From Zea mays (taxonomy: Eukaryota; Streptophyta; Magnoliopsida; Poales; Poaceae), in the NCBI RefSeq assembly GCF_902167145.1, contig NC_050098.1, positions 137,280,207 through 137,344,206 on the forward strand: a stretch of 64,000 nt of DNA, in the 5' to 3' direction. The position numbers and the translations under genes were made by a program. The notes under the pieces are model-generated. The model did no database searches. It saw nothing but the letters and a program-made list of their open reading frames with translations, and had not been told where the DNA came from. Every line of letters starts with the position of its first letter. Positions within the stretch are counted from its first letter, which is position 1. This document shows positions 44,301 to 55,474 of the stretch, piece after piece.

Positions 44301-45283
44301 ACGTGGCCTTAATACGTGCAGGTGTGCGGTGGTCTCACGAATTCTGAGGTCTCCGGCGAGCTTCTCGCGCAAGGTGGGCGCGGTCCGCGCGGCGAAGTCG
44401 GAGTGTTCAGTTGGAGAAGATGGGGAATGGTATGACAAGGGGGTCCCACGAGCCCACGAGTCAATGATAGGTGGCGCTGCGCAGGAACACACTGAGTCTA
44501 GTATGCGGGCCCCACCGGTCGGTCACTACGGCTTTGCGGGTGAGCAGATGAGAGGCTGCGATGCGGGCCCGGCCTGCCAGCGACAGCGCGCGCAGGGAGT
44601 AAAAAGTGGGCTGCCAGCGGAGGGAAAGAAGTGGGGGTAAGTGGGCCGAGTGCGGAATTAGGCCCAAAGGCGTGTCTTTCTTTTTATTTTATAATTTTCT
44701 TATCTGAATTCCTCACAATTTCAAACTTAGTATTTTGAATTCAAATTTGATGGTGAGTTTCCCAATTTGAGTGCACAAATTAAGTACCAACCTGAAGAAT
44801 TATAATTATTTATATATATTTTTCTTTGTAATATATTTTCCATTTTTGTTTCATTCTCTTCTCCTTCCATTTTTCAAATTCCAAATACGAATTTGTAATT
44901 CAAACTTAGAGTCAAAATCAAAATATCCAGCATGATGCAACTTTATTTAACTATTTATTTATTACTTTATTTATTCAAATAAGTGTTCCTTAATATACAT
45001 CACACTCAACAGAGGATTTTGTTTTAAGAACTTATCTTTTGATGTGCCTCCCAAAGGTGTAGAAATTCGTTATTCATTATCTGTTTATTTTAAAAGGAGG
45101 TAATGTATACTCTTGTTAAGAGTTAATTAAATTACAAGTACAAGTATTTATACTTAAGAAGGGGAACAAATCAATAGAGTCTCTTTCTACTATTTATTTC
45201 CATCCCAATATTTAATTCTAGACTTGAATGACTTATACTTTCTTTTCTCATTTTTTTCTCTTCCATCAATTTTAGGTCTTACA
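41326..45283 (-). repeat. 3' LTR of the non-autonomous Gypsy element (3958 bp)
   Basis: It runs from TGTCACACCCGG to TTTAGGTCTTACA. Several stretches resemble the nested Tekay LTR in order and wording (for example the ACACTCTGCAG-GGTTGT and CCTTTACAAAG blocks near 41930-42060), so the families share ancestry. It includes a GC-rich block near 43400-44640. The open frames within it (43629-43991, 44154-44492, 44329-44640) recur in decayed form in the other LTR and are not called genes. Confidence 0.85.
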
Positions 45284-45476
45284 AATCCTACCCCCTTAAC
45301 AGAAATCTCGTCCTCGAGATTTGTAAGAAAAGGGTGTATAACTATATTGTCTCAGAACATATGCACAAACAAAAGTCTCGGCATGATGCATAACTCATTA
45401 GCAACACATGGGGTCAATCAGACCTTATTATTTCTCCTAAAAATAGTATCATACCAACTACTAACTAAAGTAACAT

Positions 45477-45776
45477 TTAGGTCTTACAAATAGTAATATA
45501 TATATATATATTTATGTAGCTTGGTGGAGCTCGTGGTGGTGGTGGAGGTAGTGGGTGTTGTTGTTGTTGTTGTCTTTCCAACCGTGCTTGTCTCATTTCT
45601 TGACGCATCTCCAGCCGGTCCTGATGTATTTCCTGGCGTTCTTGCCTTATCTGATTTTGCATTTCGTTCACCACGTTTGTCATTTGTTGTAGCACTTCTG
45701 TCATTTGTTGTAGCACCAGCATTTGGGCGGCAACCACTGGATCAGTTCCAGCTGGTGGAGGATTTGGAGGATTCAT
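45477..45776 (-). pseudogene. gag: Gag N-terminal remnant of the non-autonomous element
   Basis: The frame MNPPNPPPAGTDP... is followed by Gln/Met- and Arg/Glu-rich helical sequence and a Gln/Pro run, like the start of Tekay-type gag. It loses homology after about 90 codons into an (AT)n tract at 45491-45510. No gag core, zinc knuckle or pol follows before the PPT. Confidence 0.5.
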
Positions 45777-47729
45777 TTCTGTTTGCGGTTGCTTGATAGT
45801 CCTCCCTTCCTGGTATTGACCATCGGAGTTAGAAGCATATGGTAAAAATAGTTTTGCAAGAGAAATTATTTGATAGGTAGAACGAATAGGCTAGTAGCTG
45901 GTTATGAACTGAAGATTCTTTGGCAGGGCTTTATCTGTTGTTTTATGTCAAGATTGGGATAACTAGTCATTTAAGGCGAATGTCCAAAAGTATGATAGAA
46001 TCTGTCAAGATAAGATAGATATGGGTGAGGTAAACTACATGATGTAGGTCAGGATCTAGTTTTGTCACACTCGGTTTTAGAAGGCAAACCGAATGCGAAC
46101 CATGTACGTGCCAGGATCAGTTATTCACGTACACAACAGTTACATAACATGGACATCATCACACATTGCTCAAAATAGTATTAATAAGGGAAATAGTCGA
46201 TTACATCATACGTCTGAGACGTCCATATAGTCTTTACAATAAATCAAAGTGCGAAAAAGAAACGTAGATAACCGCGGCCTTCACAGGCAGCCGACTGGGG
46301 GTTGCCGCTAACCCACACCTAGAACTCGTCGTAATCTTGGAACTCCTGGAAGTCTCCTTCCACAGCTTCATCTTCGCCTGAGCAGTGGTTGCAATGCTGA
46401 CAACCTGGGGATGGGGGGGGGGTTTGGTGTGTAGAGCAAGGGTGAGTACACATCAACATACTCAGCAAGTATCCTGTTTGGCTGTAGTGGACTAGCTGTA
46501 TGTGGGGATAAGTCAAGCAGTTGCTTTTAGTTGGTCAGATTATTACTTACTAGTAGAAAGCCAAGTTTTAGCATTAACCCAAATTATTAACCCGATGTAC
46601 CCTTTCCAAACGGAAAGAATACCACTTACCAGCACCATAGTCATAACCAAAACCATCAATCTCATAACCACATGTACCAAAGTATCTCTGATCAAGTACC
46701 ACTAATCACTGGAGCTCCCTTGGCCGCTCATAACCGCGAGCACGGCTGATATATCAGTTTTCAAACACTCTGCAGAGGTTGTGCACTTTACCCACAAGCC
46801 GTGATTCCCATTCTGCCCGGAGAGAGCTACTCCCCATTGACCACTACCTAGGTGGCCTAGCAGGGCATCACTACGTAGCCTTTACAAAGATTCCCCGGGG
46901 CTGTAGCCACCCGTTAGGTTTCCTAAATGCACCGCACTCCTCCCCAAGGGGCGAACCCAAACTTGGCAGAGCGAGCCGCATACACCGAGCCCCATTGACG
47001 GCACGACGGCTAAGTGAACTACACCTCGGATCCTCCAATTATTCAGCTAAGGGCATCCCATTCCACCCTCATGGTTGCACTGTTTTCCCGGGCGGTCATC
47101 CATAGAACAGGTCCTTACGGAGAGGCACTCGAGAAACCGCTCGAGCCCCCTTGAAGACCACAAGCATACATCATAATAAGAGAAGGGAAAACAGCGTATC
47201 ATAGATAATCTCATCATGTTCATTGATTATAGTTGAGCAATAGCATAAAGCTAAACAGTAATAATCCAACCCAGATAGGTAAACAAGGACATGGATAACA
47301 AAAGCTAGTCAATCCTTAGGCATAAATGTGTAAAGCGGGAAGTGAATTAAAGAATGAATAGGACAGAGATAGGTCAAGGGACACTTGCCTCCACCAACCG
47401 ACTGCTGCTCAGGAGCTTCTCCTGCGAGTTCCTCGGGCTCTTCGACCGGATCGTTCTCTATGCGAGCGCAAACATACATACATCCACATATTTAATACAA
47501 AAGAACAGTACACCATACAATAAAATGCAATAAGTAAACAGACGTTCCACGCGGGCTCGCGAGTACGGTTAAGAGAGAAAGAGGAAAAGACAGTCGAGAA
47601 ACGATCACGTTACATGATTATAAATTAGCCACTCGCTTAATGGAAGGAAATTTAATGTAGACACTATGTTTAGCGTAAAGTAAAGTCATGTTTCATGTCT
47701 AGTTATTATAAGCAGGTGGAGATAAATAA

Positions 47730-48055
47730 AAGGATGGTCGCGCGGCGAGACGCGCGACAAAGCTCTCTAAAACAAATTAAAAAGTTAACGACTCGTCGCG
47801 CGACCGAGCACGCAACGAGACACTTCGCCTTAGTTAAGAGGAGACGTTAAGCATCGCGCGACGAAGCGCACGACGGCATACGTCGACTAAACTGAGTCCA
47901 AAGTGGAACGTCGCGTGAATACACACGCGGCGTTACACCTTAAACAACCTGAAACAAAAATGGATCGTCGCGCGACGAAGCGCACGACGCAACACAAAAT
48001 AGAATCTGAATTTAGACAAATCCGTCGCGCGGCGAAGCGCGCGACGCAACACGCT
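47730..48055 (-). repeat. CpG-rich hairpin array in the 3' LTR
   Basis: Six imperfect inverted repeats like GTCGCGCGACGAAGCGCACGAC are spaced about 55-60 bp apart, near 47735, 47790, 47853, 47908, 47963 and 48021. Each can fold into a stem of 7-9 bp with a GAAG-type loop. Confidence 0.75.
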
Positions 48056-48129
48056 AATTAACGAGTAATCACCGCGAGCGCGGGCGAGCGAAGATACGGT
48101 CGAGCGAGGCTGAGACGGGGGAACGGGCG

Positions 48130-48700
48130 GCCGAGCTGGGGCCAGGGCGGTTGAACCGGCCAGGGGCGGGGGCGCGCGGGCGAGCGGGGCTCGCCGCGCC
48201 GCGGGAGGGCGCTGGGCCACCACGGCCGGCCGAGCCGAGGGGCGGGGCGGGCGAGCGCCACGCGCAGGGGCCGGGGCAGGGCCGAGCGCCGCCGCGAGGG
48301 AGGCCGGGCGGGGGCCGAGCGCCGCCGGGGAGGCCGGGGCGGGGGTCGAGCGCCGCCGGGGAGGAAGGGGCGGGGCCGGGCGCCGCCGGGGAGGGAGGGG
48401 GAGGGGCCGAGCGGGGGGGGGGGGGGGGGGGAGCGGGGGCTGAGCGCCGCCGGGAAGGGAGGCCGGGCGGGGGGCCGAGCGCCGCCGCGGGCGAGCGGGG
48501 AGGGGCGGGCAGGGACGCCGCCGCGGGCCGGGGTGGGGGGGAGTGCCGCCGCGCCGGGCAGGGGCGGGGACGGGCGCCGCCGCGCCGGGCAGGGGCGGGG
48601 ACAGGCGGGGTCGCGCGCGGGCATGGGGAGAGGGAGGGCGCGCGCGGGGGGAAGAAGAGGAGGGAGAGGGAGAGAGAGGAGAAGGGGAGGGGAGCTCACC
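48130..48700. repeat. G-rich low-complexity tract (potential quadruplexes) in the 3' LTR
   Basis: The + strand is mostly GGGG-containing units such as GCCGCCGGGGAGG and GGGGCGGGG, with 19 consecutive G at 48413-48431. The equivalent run in the other LTR (57857-57873) has 17 G. The transcribed (minus) strand of the LTR would be C-rich. Confidence 0.8.
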
Positions 48701-49207
48701 TCGGGGTCCAAAATCCGGTGATCGCCGTCTCCAAATCCTAGGGCACCACGGGGAGAGAGAGGTGGAAGAGGGAGAGGAGAGGTTGTTGCGCGGGAGATCC
48801 AAATGAGAGAGAGAGAGGGGAGGGGGCGCATGGGGGGTTTGGGCGCCAGGGGCGCGCAGGCCGGGCGGGCCGGGCCGGCTGGGCTGGGCTGGACTAGGTT
48901 GGGCCGGGCCACTTCGCGGATTAAAAAAACCCACGACGAGCGCGGACCACTAAACGGAATTAAATCGCGAATCGAAATCCGGAACGGAACGAGACGAACA
49001 CTCAACATCAGACAAAAAATGTGCTTCGGCATGATGCAACACCCATGACACTTAGGTTTTGGTTTATACATGACACGGACACCTGCCGCTATATTGGTTT
49101 GAAATTGGGAAGAAGGAGCAAACGGGGAAAGAGAAAAGAGAGTAACGCCCGAATTTGGTGAGAGAAAAGAAGAAAAAAAATTCTACCCCCAAATTCAGGG
49201 CGTTACA

Positions 49208-49226
49208 AACCTATCCCCCTTAAAAG
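49208..49226 (-). promoter_or_regulatory. Polypurine tract of the Tekay element
   Basis: On minus, CTTTTAAGGGGGATAGGTT lies directly against the 3' LTR start TGTAACGCCC. Confidence 0.85.
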
Positions 49227-49243
49227 AATCTCACCCTCGAGAT

Positions 49244-52200
49244 TCAGGGTTGGCTAGCAAAGAGCTCAGGGTATTTAGCCATCAGATCATCTTCACGCTC
49301 CCAGGTTGCTTCTTCCTCTGAGTGATGATTCCATTTGACTTTGCACATTCTGATGGTCTTCCTTCGGGTGACTCTGTCTGCAACCTCAAGGATTTGCACT
49401 GGCTTCTCAACGTAGGTCAAGTCCTCCTGGACTTCAAGACCTTCCACTGGCAACTGCTCTTCTGGCACATGCAAGCACTTCTTCAACTGAGACACATGAA
49501 AGACATCATGCACAGCAGACAAATTCTCGGGCAAATTGAGCTGATAGGCCACTTCTCCATGTCTTGCAAGAATCTGATACGGACCAATGTAGCGGGGTGC
49601 TAGCTTGCCTTTCACTCCGAATCTTCTGACTCCTCTGATCGGTGACACTTTCAGATAGACAAATTCTCCGACTTCGAAACTCAGCTCTCTTCTTCTTGTG
49701 TCTGCATAGCTTCGCTGCCTCGATTGCGCTATCTTCAGATTCTCTCGGACCATCTTGATGTTCTCTTCGGCTTCAAGCAAAATGTCTGGCCCAAACACTT
49801 GCTTTTCTCCAGGCTGATCCCATTGCAACGGAGTTCTACAACTCCTTCCATAGAGCGCCTGAAATGGTGACATCTTCAAACTGGCCTGGTAACTGTTGTT
49901 ATAGGAAAACTCTGCATAAGGCAATCTCTTATCCCATCCGGACTGGTCTTGCAATGCACAGGCTCTCAACATATCTTCCAGAATTTGATTGGTCCTTTCG
50001 GTCTGGCCATCTGTCTGCGGATGATAAGCTGAACTGAAATTCAGATGCGTGCCCAAAGCTTCATGCAACTGCTGCCAGAAATGAGAGGTGAACTGCGTTC
50101 CTCTGTCTGACACTATCTTCTTTGGCACACCATGAAGACAAACGATCCGAGACATATACAACTCTGCCAATACGACACTACTGTAGTTGGTCTTGACAGG
50201 TATGAAGTGGGCTGACTTGGTCAAACGGTCCACTACTACCCAAATGGAATCGTAGCCGGCTCGAGTGCGAGGCAATCCGACTATGAAATCCATACCAATT
50301 TCATCCCATTTCCACTGAGGGATCTGCAACGGTTGCAACAATCCAGCAGGTCTCTGGTGTTCTGCCTTAATTCTTCGACAACTATCGCACATAGCTACAT
50401 GCTCTGCGATTTCCCTCTTCATTCCGTACCACCAGAATTTCTTCTTCAGATCCTGATACATCTTCTCACTGCCAGGGTGAATCGAATAGGCTGTCTCATG
50501 AGCTTCCTTGAGAATCAACTCCCGAATGGACTGGACATTGGGAACACACAAGCGGTCTTTGAACCATATCACGCCTTCTGCATCTTCTCGAAAATCTTTG
50601 CCTCTGCCATCTAGAATCAGTCGCCGGATCTCACTGATCTTCTCATCATTCTTCTGCGCTTCTTTGATTTCGCGCTCCAAGGTAGGTTCCAACTCAACTG
50701 TGACTCCTCGCGAATTGTTCAGAAATCCGAGACTCAACCTGTCAAACTCCTTGGCCAACTCATAAGGCATCGGACGAGCGACCATCAGATTGACTTGACT
50801 CTTTCTGCTCAAAGCATCTGCCACTACGTTTGCTTTGCCTGGATGGTAATGAATTTCCAACTCATAGTCTTTAATCAACTCTAACCATCTTCGTTGCCTC
50901 ATGTTCAACTCTGACTAAGTGAATATGTACTTCAGACTCTTGTGGTCTGTGTAAACATCGCATTTCTGTCCATACAGATAGTGCCTCCATGACTTCAGTG
51001 CGTGAACCACTGCTGCCAACTCTAGATCATGGATTGGGTAATTCTTCTCATGAACCTTCAGCTGTCGGGACGAGTAAGCCACAACTCTTCCCTCTTGCAT
51101 CAACACACATCCCAAACCTGTGTAACAAGCATCGCAATACACCGAGAAGGGCTTGTGCACATCAGGCAAGACTAGGACAGGCGCTGTTGTCAACTTCTCT
51201 TTCAGCGCCTCAAAGGCCTCTTGACATTTCTGGGTCCACTTGAACTCAACCTTGTTGCCTAGCAACGCTGTCATTGGTTTCGCAATCTTCGAAAACCCTT
51301 CAATGAATCGCCGATAATATCCGGCCATTCCAATGAAGCTCTTGATTCCTCTAGCATCTGTTGGCGCTTTCCAGTTCAGAATGTCTGCCACTTTCTTCGG
51401 ATCCACAGCCAATCCTTCTTTGATGATTATGCGACCCAAGAACAGGACCTCACTGATCCAGAACTCACACTTGCTCAACTTTGCATACAACTGGTGCTCT
51501 CGCAATCTCTGCAATACCATCCTCAAATGATCTGCGTGCTCCTCTTCGCTTTGAGAATAAACCAGAATGTCATCAATGAATACCACCACAAACTTATCAA
51601 GGTAATCCATGAATACACTATTCATCAAGTTCATGTAGAACGCTGGCGCATTGGTCAAACCAAAAGACATCACTGTGAACTCATACAAACCATACTTGGT
51701 AATGAATGCCGTCTTCGGAATGTCCGAAGGTCGGATCCTGAGCTGATGATAACCTGACCTCAGATCAATCTTGGAGAACACACTGGCTCCTCTCAACTGG
51801 TCGAACAGATCTTCAATTCTGGGCAAGGGATACTTGTTCTTGATCGTGACCTCATTCAAAGCTCGATAATCAATACACATCCTCTTGGTGCCATCTTTCT
51901 TTTCCACGAACAAGACAGGGGCGGCCCAAGGCGAGGTGCTTGGCCGGATGTAACCTTTCTCTGACAACTCATCAATTTGCTTCTTAAGCTCAACCAACTC
52001 TGGTCCAGATATTCTGTAAGCTCTCTTGGAGATAGGGGTGGTTCCAGGAAGAAGCTCTATAGCAAACTCAACCTTCCGCTCTGGTGGCATACCCGGTAAG
52101 TCCTTTGGAAACACATCTGGGAACTCGGACACAACCTTGATACTCTCGATTGGGTCTGCTTCACCGCTATCAACAGCTATCTGATAACAACTTCCTTTCT

Positions 52201-53797
52201 TTGGCTCAGGCGGGACTAACTCGGTCACCACTTCCTCTCCTAGTGGGGACACCAACTTGATTGTCCTCTTATCACAACTGATAACTGCCTGATACTTATC
52301 TAGCCAATTCATCCCTAGGATGACATCTATTCCCTGAGTACCCATTACTATAAGGTTGGCGGGACACGCTATCCCCCTTATTTCCACACTTATATTCAAA
52401 CAAATGCTATCGGCTCGAATTCTACCACCGGCTGAGTCGATTTGAATGGGGGTTGACATGGTAGTAACTGGAAGATTATGTGCTTCTACCCATGATGCAG
52501 TAATGAAAGAATGCGTTGCTCCAGTATCAAATAACACTTCTGCAATATGGGAGTCGACTGGGAACATACCTACTATCATGCCGGGGGTCTCCTGAACTGC
52601 TTCAGCTTCCAAGTGGTTCAGCCTTCCATGATTGTAGCGCGGCTGAGAGCGATTGCCTGTTCTGGGCTGAGGCACATTCTGCTTTGCTGGGGCATTGGGG
52701 CCTGACTGCTGCTGGGCTGCCTTCTTCGGACATTGCATCACCCGGTGGCCTTGCTCTCCACAGTGGAAACATGCTCTGTTTCCAACCTGAGCTGGTGCTG
52801 CCTGATTGTTCTGCTGGTTTGTTGGGGTAGGAAGACGAGGTGCCTGCTGATTCTGCCTCTGAAACTGACCTCCTGACTGATTGCTCTGACGGTTCTGGTA
52901 CTGATGCTGAGGATACTGCCTTTGAAACTGCTGATGCTGCTGAGGTGGACGCTGGTTCTGCCTGAACTGCTAAGGTTGATTGCCTGAGAAACGAGGACGA
53001 TTGCTGCTTCCAGGCTGGGGTCCACTGATCTTGCACTTACGATCTTCCATCTCCTTGCGCTTCCTCTCTGTCATGATTGCTCTGTCAATCAGGTGCTGGA
53101 ATATTGGGAAGGTGTGATTCATCAGTTGGTACTGCAGAGGGTCAACCAAGCCTCTCAAGAAACGGTACTGCCGCTTGGCGTCGGTGTTGACATCTTCAGG
53201 AGCATAGCGAGACAATTGCAGAAACCTGTCCCGGTACTCACTGACAGACGATGGCCCTTGCTTGAGGGCCAGGAACTCCTCCTTCTTCACAGTCATCAGA
53301 CCTGCGGGAACATGGTACTGACGAAAGCTACCTCTGAACTCTTCCCAAGTGATGGCGTCAGGGTGGGCATGGGTGGCGAGGTAAGACTCCCACCATGATT
53401 GGGCTGCTCCTCTCAACAGACGGGGACCATACAGAACTTTCTCCCTGTCATCGCACTGAGCGGTATGCAACTCACGCTCCACAGTGCGCAGCCAGTCTTC
53501 AGCATCCATGGGGTCAGAAGAATGAGCGAACGTTGGTGGATGACCTCTCATGAATTCAGCACGCTTGTCTCTGGGCATCTGAGGCTGAGGTGGGGCCTGC
53601 TGCTGTTGCTGCTGCTGCTGCTGAATGGCGGCCAAAGTCTGACCGATGGCTTGAACTACCTGAGTTTGCATCAGAAACATCTGCTCGATGGACATCGGGG
53701 GCGGGGGCGGCAGGTGCTGCTGCTGGGGCACCTCTACCTGTTGAGCGGCTCGCTCCTGCTGAGCACGCCTTCCTCCTCTGCGCCTGTTCTCTGACAT
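49244..53797 (-). pseudogene. gag-pol: Tekay gag-pol polyprotein, two amber stops
   Basis: The frame runs from ATG 53795-53797 (MSENRRRGG) for 1517 codons. Stops are TAG at codon 276 (52970-52972) and codon 962 (50912-50914); both could be former CAG. Domains are gag (about 50-270), zinc knuckle [14 protein letters not shown] (343-356), aspartic protease DTGATHSF (from 424) and reverse transcriptase with FIDD at 740-743. RNase H begins around residue 900 with a DACYTGLG motif. Integrase follows with an H-H-C-C zinc region and MDFIVGLP, SDRGTQFTS and GQTERTNQ motifs carrying the catalytic D, D, E. A C-terminal chromodomain-like segment (KVKWNHHSEEEATWE) ends it. It would supply particle, protease, cDNA synthesis and integration. 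The final chromodomain type is known to target H3K9-methylated chromatin in chromoviruses. Confidence 0.93.
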
Positions 53798-54200
53798 CTG
53801 CAGAATGCAACCACACATCAGAACTGATCTGGCAAATCTTGCAGCATAAGAAAAGAGTATAGAATTCTTCGACAGCACTGAACAAATGAGCATCTTCACT
53901 GATCTCCAACACAGACCACACAGCTTCTCAGATAAAGAGGAGAGTGGAATAAAAGGTTTCCCAACTATATAACTAACTCCATTAACATAATAGGTAAACC
54001 TAAATGCGGGGGATACCCACACTCTGGTGACAGTCATTACAAAGATCCAAACCAAACATCGTTCATCATGACAAACATAAATGCACAGGATATAGCAAAC
54101 TACCCTGTCTAACTAAGACTAACTAAGACTGAGACTGACGCTAAGACTGTAGCTTCTATGTATATATTTCGTATTAATTACACGATCCAACTCTAACGAG
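53798..54200 (-). other. Intron-like spacer between the extra ORF and gag
   Basis: The 400-bp spacer on minus is T-rich and ends TTGCATTCTGCAG immediately before the gag ATG, which looks like a 3' splice site. No matching donor was pinned down. The gag frame is open through its last 86 codons, which is probably chance. Confidence 0.4.
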
Positions 54201-55214
54201 CTATGGTTCTAGATTTATCTTGGTCTTGCAGTCGGGGTTGCCATAAGACTGGTGTCCACGCTGAGGTGAGCGGTACGGGTGCTGAGTCCCGACGGGAGCG
54301 GGGGAACCACCATCCAAGTGACGACGTTCCGCGCGCTCAGCCCACAGCAGGGCGATCTCAGCACGAGCCCTACTCAGCTCGTCTAGTGCATGGTCCAGCT
54401 CCGTGTTTAGCACGGCGGCTAGGTTGACTGTGCTGCTCAACCTAGGATTGCCCTCACCGACAGGTGAGACAATCACGCCTCCTGTGCTGCCAGATGGACG
54501 GCGGGGGTAATACTTCAGGTCAAGACCGTCAGCTGCCCCACCGAAAACCGAGCAGTAGTGCGAAAGCGCACGCCGTGCAGCATCTTGCATGGCTGCCTCA
54601 GCTGAGTCCCTCTCAGAGATGGAATAGTGCTCTGAGCAGGCCTCCGCACCCTGGAGACTGTTCTCCGGGCAGCGCACCAAGCAGGTTGCCTCCCAGCGGT
54701 CCGGGTAGACCCCGCGACTGTGCTGGTAAACCACACAGCGATACTCGACGGACCAAGTATGCCGGTTAAATGCCCGACGTAGCAGGGTGTCGAGCGCATC
54801 GTGGAAGTGACACCCGTGAGCAGCGTCGCGAGTGATGGGTCGAGCAACCCATCCTTCCGGCTCAGGGTTAGCAGAGAAGTCAGTGTCGTGGCTCGAGCTG
54901 TCGTCGCCACCTCCGTCGTCTGGGTCTCCTCCAGCAGCTACTCCAGAAGCTGGGACGCCCGGTGGTGATGCAGGGGGCACCTCCAAAGGAAGCACAGGGG
55001 AGCAGCTCCTCACAGACTCTATCTCCTGGTGGAGCGAGAAAGAAGAGCCCTGCTGCTCCTGTCGTCGACGTTCCTGCTCCTCACGCAGGCGGTGGTGTAG
55101 TCTCTCCAAGTGGCTGGACTGTCCAGCCACAGGACGGCGAAGCGGACGCTCAGCAAGGCGGGAGGGTAAGAAGGGGATGACTGACTTTCATGCAGTGTGT
55201 CTAAGTCGAGCCAT
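54201..55214 (-). pseudogene. Extra ORF upstream of Tekay gag; histone H3-tail-like start, one stop at codon 9
   Basis: On minus an ATG at 55212-55214 opens a 338-codon frame, 244 bp downstream of the PBS. The first codons read M-A-R-L-R-H-T-A, then TGA (55188-55190), then K-S. This parallels the H3 N-terminus A-R-T-K-Q-T-A-R-K-S, with the TGA where H3 has Arg8. The remaining 329 codons are open. They comprise a Gln/Glu/Arg-rich helix (about 35-58), a Ser/Pro/acidic low-complexity part (60-118), a globular segment (about 135-225) with helix-strands-helix spacing like a double-stranded-RNA-binding fold, and a predicted coiled coil (about 264-298). ORFs of unknown function occur before gag in some grass Gypsy elements; I cannot name this family. 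Reinitiation could start at a later codon such as the GTG at 55128-55130. Confidence 0.7.
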
Positions 55215-55457
55215 CTACAAAAGACATCGCAAGCAAAAGGGTGAGAACAGAATTGATATGACCAGCAAATAATGAATCGTAAGTAAATGAAGGATTAGAA
55301 TAAAACATGATTTTCAGCAAGGTATAATATATAGTAGAACATAGGTTTGGTCGGTATGACCAACTTTTGAAGGGATATCAAAGTCAAGGCAGAGACAGAG
55401 GTCTATAGTCCTTAGAACGACCATTCTACTCTAGGTTAGCGGTCCTACAGTCAGCAC

Positions 55458-55470
55458 GGCTCTGATACCA
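55458..55470 (-). promoter_or_regulatory. Primer binding site (tRNA-iMet) of the Tekay element
   Basis: TGGTATCAGAGCC on minus, 4 bp inside the 5' LTR edge, is the standard initiator-tRNA complement. Confidence 0.95.
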
Positions 55471-55474
55471 CTTA

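Larger units (their letters stand above)
46063..49207 (-). repeat. 3' LTR of the Tekay element
   Basis: It is bounded by TGTCACACTC and GGGCGTTACA. It holds a CpG hairpin array at 47730-48055 and a G-rich tract at about 48130-48700 with a run of 19 G at 48413-48431. Long Pro/Arg/Ala-rich frames over the GC-rich block are composition artefacts. Confidence 0.95.

Noticed and set aside
45491..45510. (AT)n tract as a promoter
   Set aside because: It is a simple microsatellite at the breakpoint of the gag remnant with no gene on either side in the right place.
47730..48055. A CRISPR-like array of regularly spaced palindromes
   Set aside because: Units and spacers are diverged, the host is a plant LTR, and no cas genes exist; it is reported as an LTR hairpin array.
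47933..49071. Overlapping 333-337 codon Pro/Ala/Arg-rich frames, with counterparts at 57344-58489 and 22956-23651
   Set aside because: They cover the GC-rich LTR tract in several frames and strands at once, have no domains, and follow base composition; their frames shift between the LTR copies.
55170..55214. A true histone H3 gene
   Set aside because: Similarity ends after about ten residues; no histone fold follows and the frame lies inside a retrotransposon.
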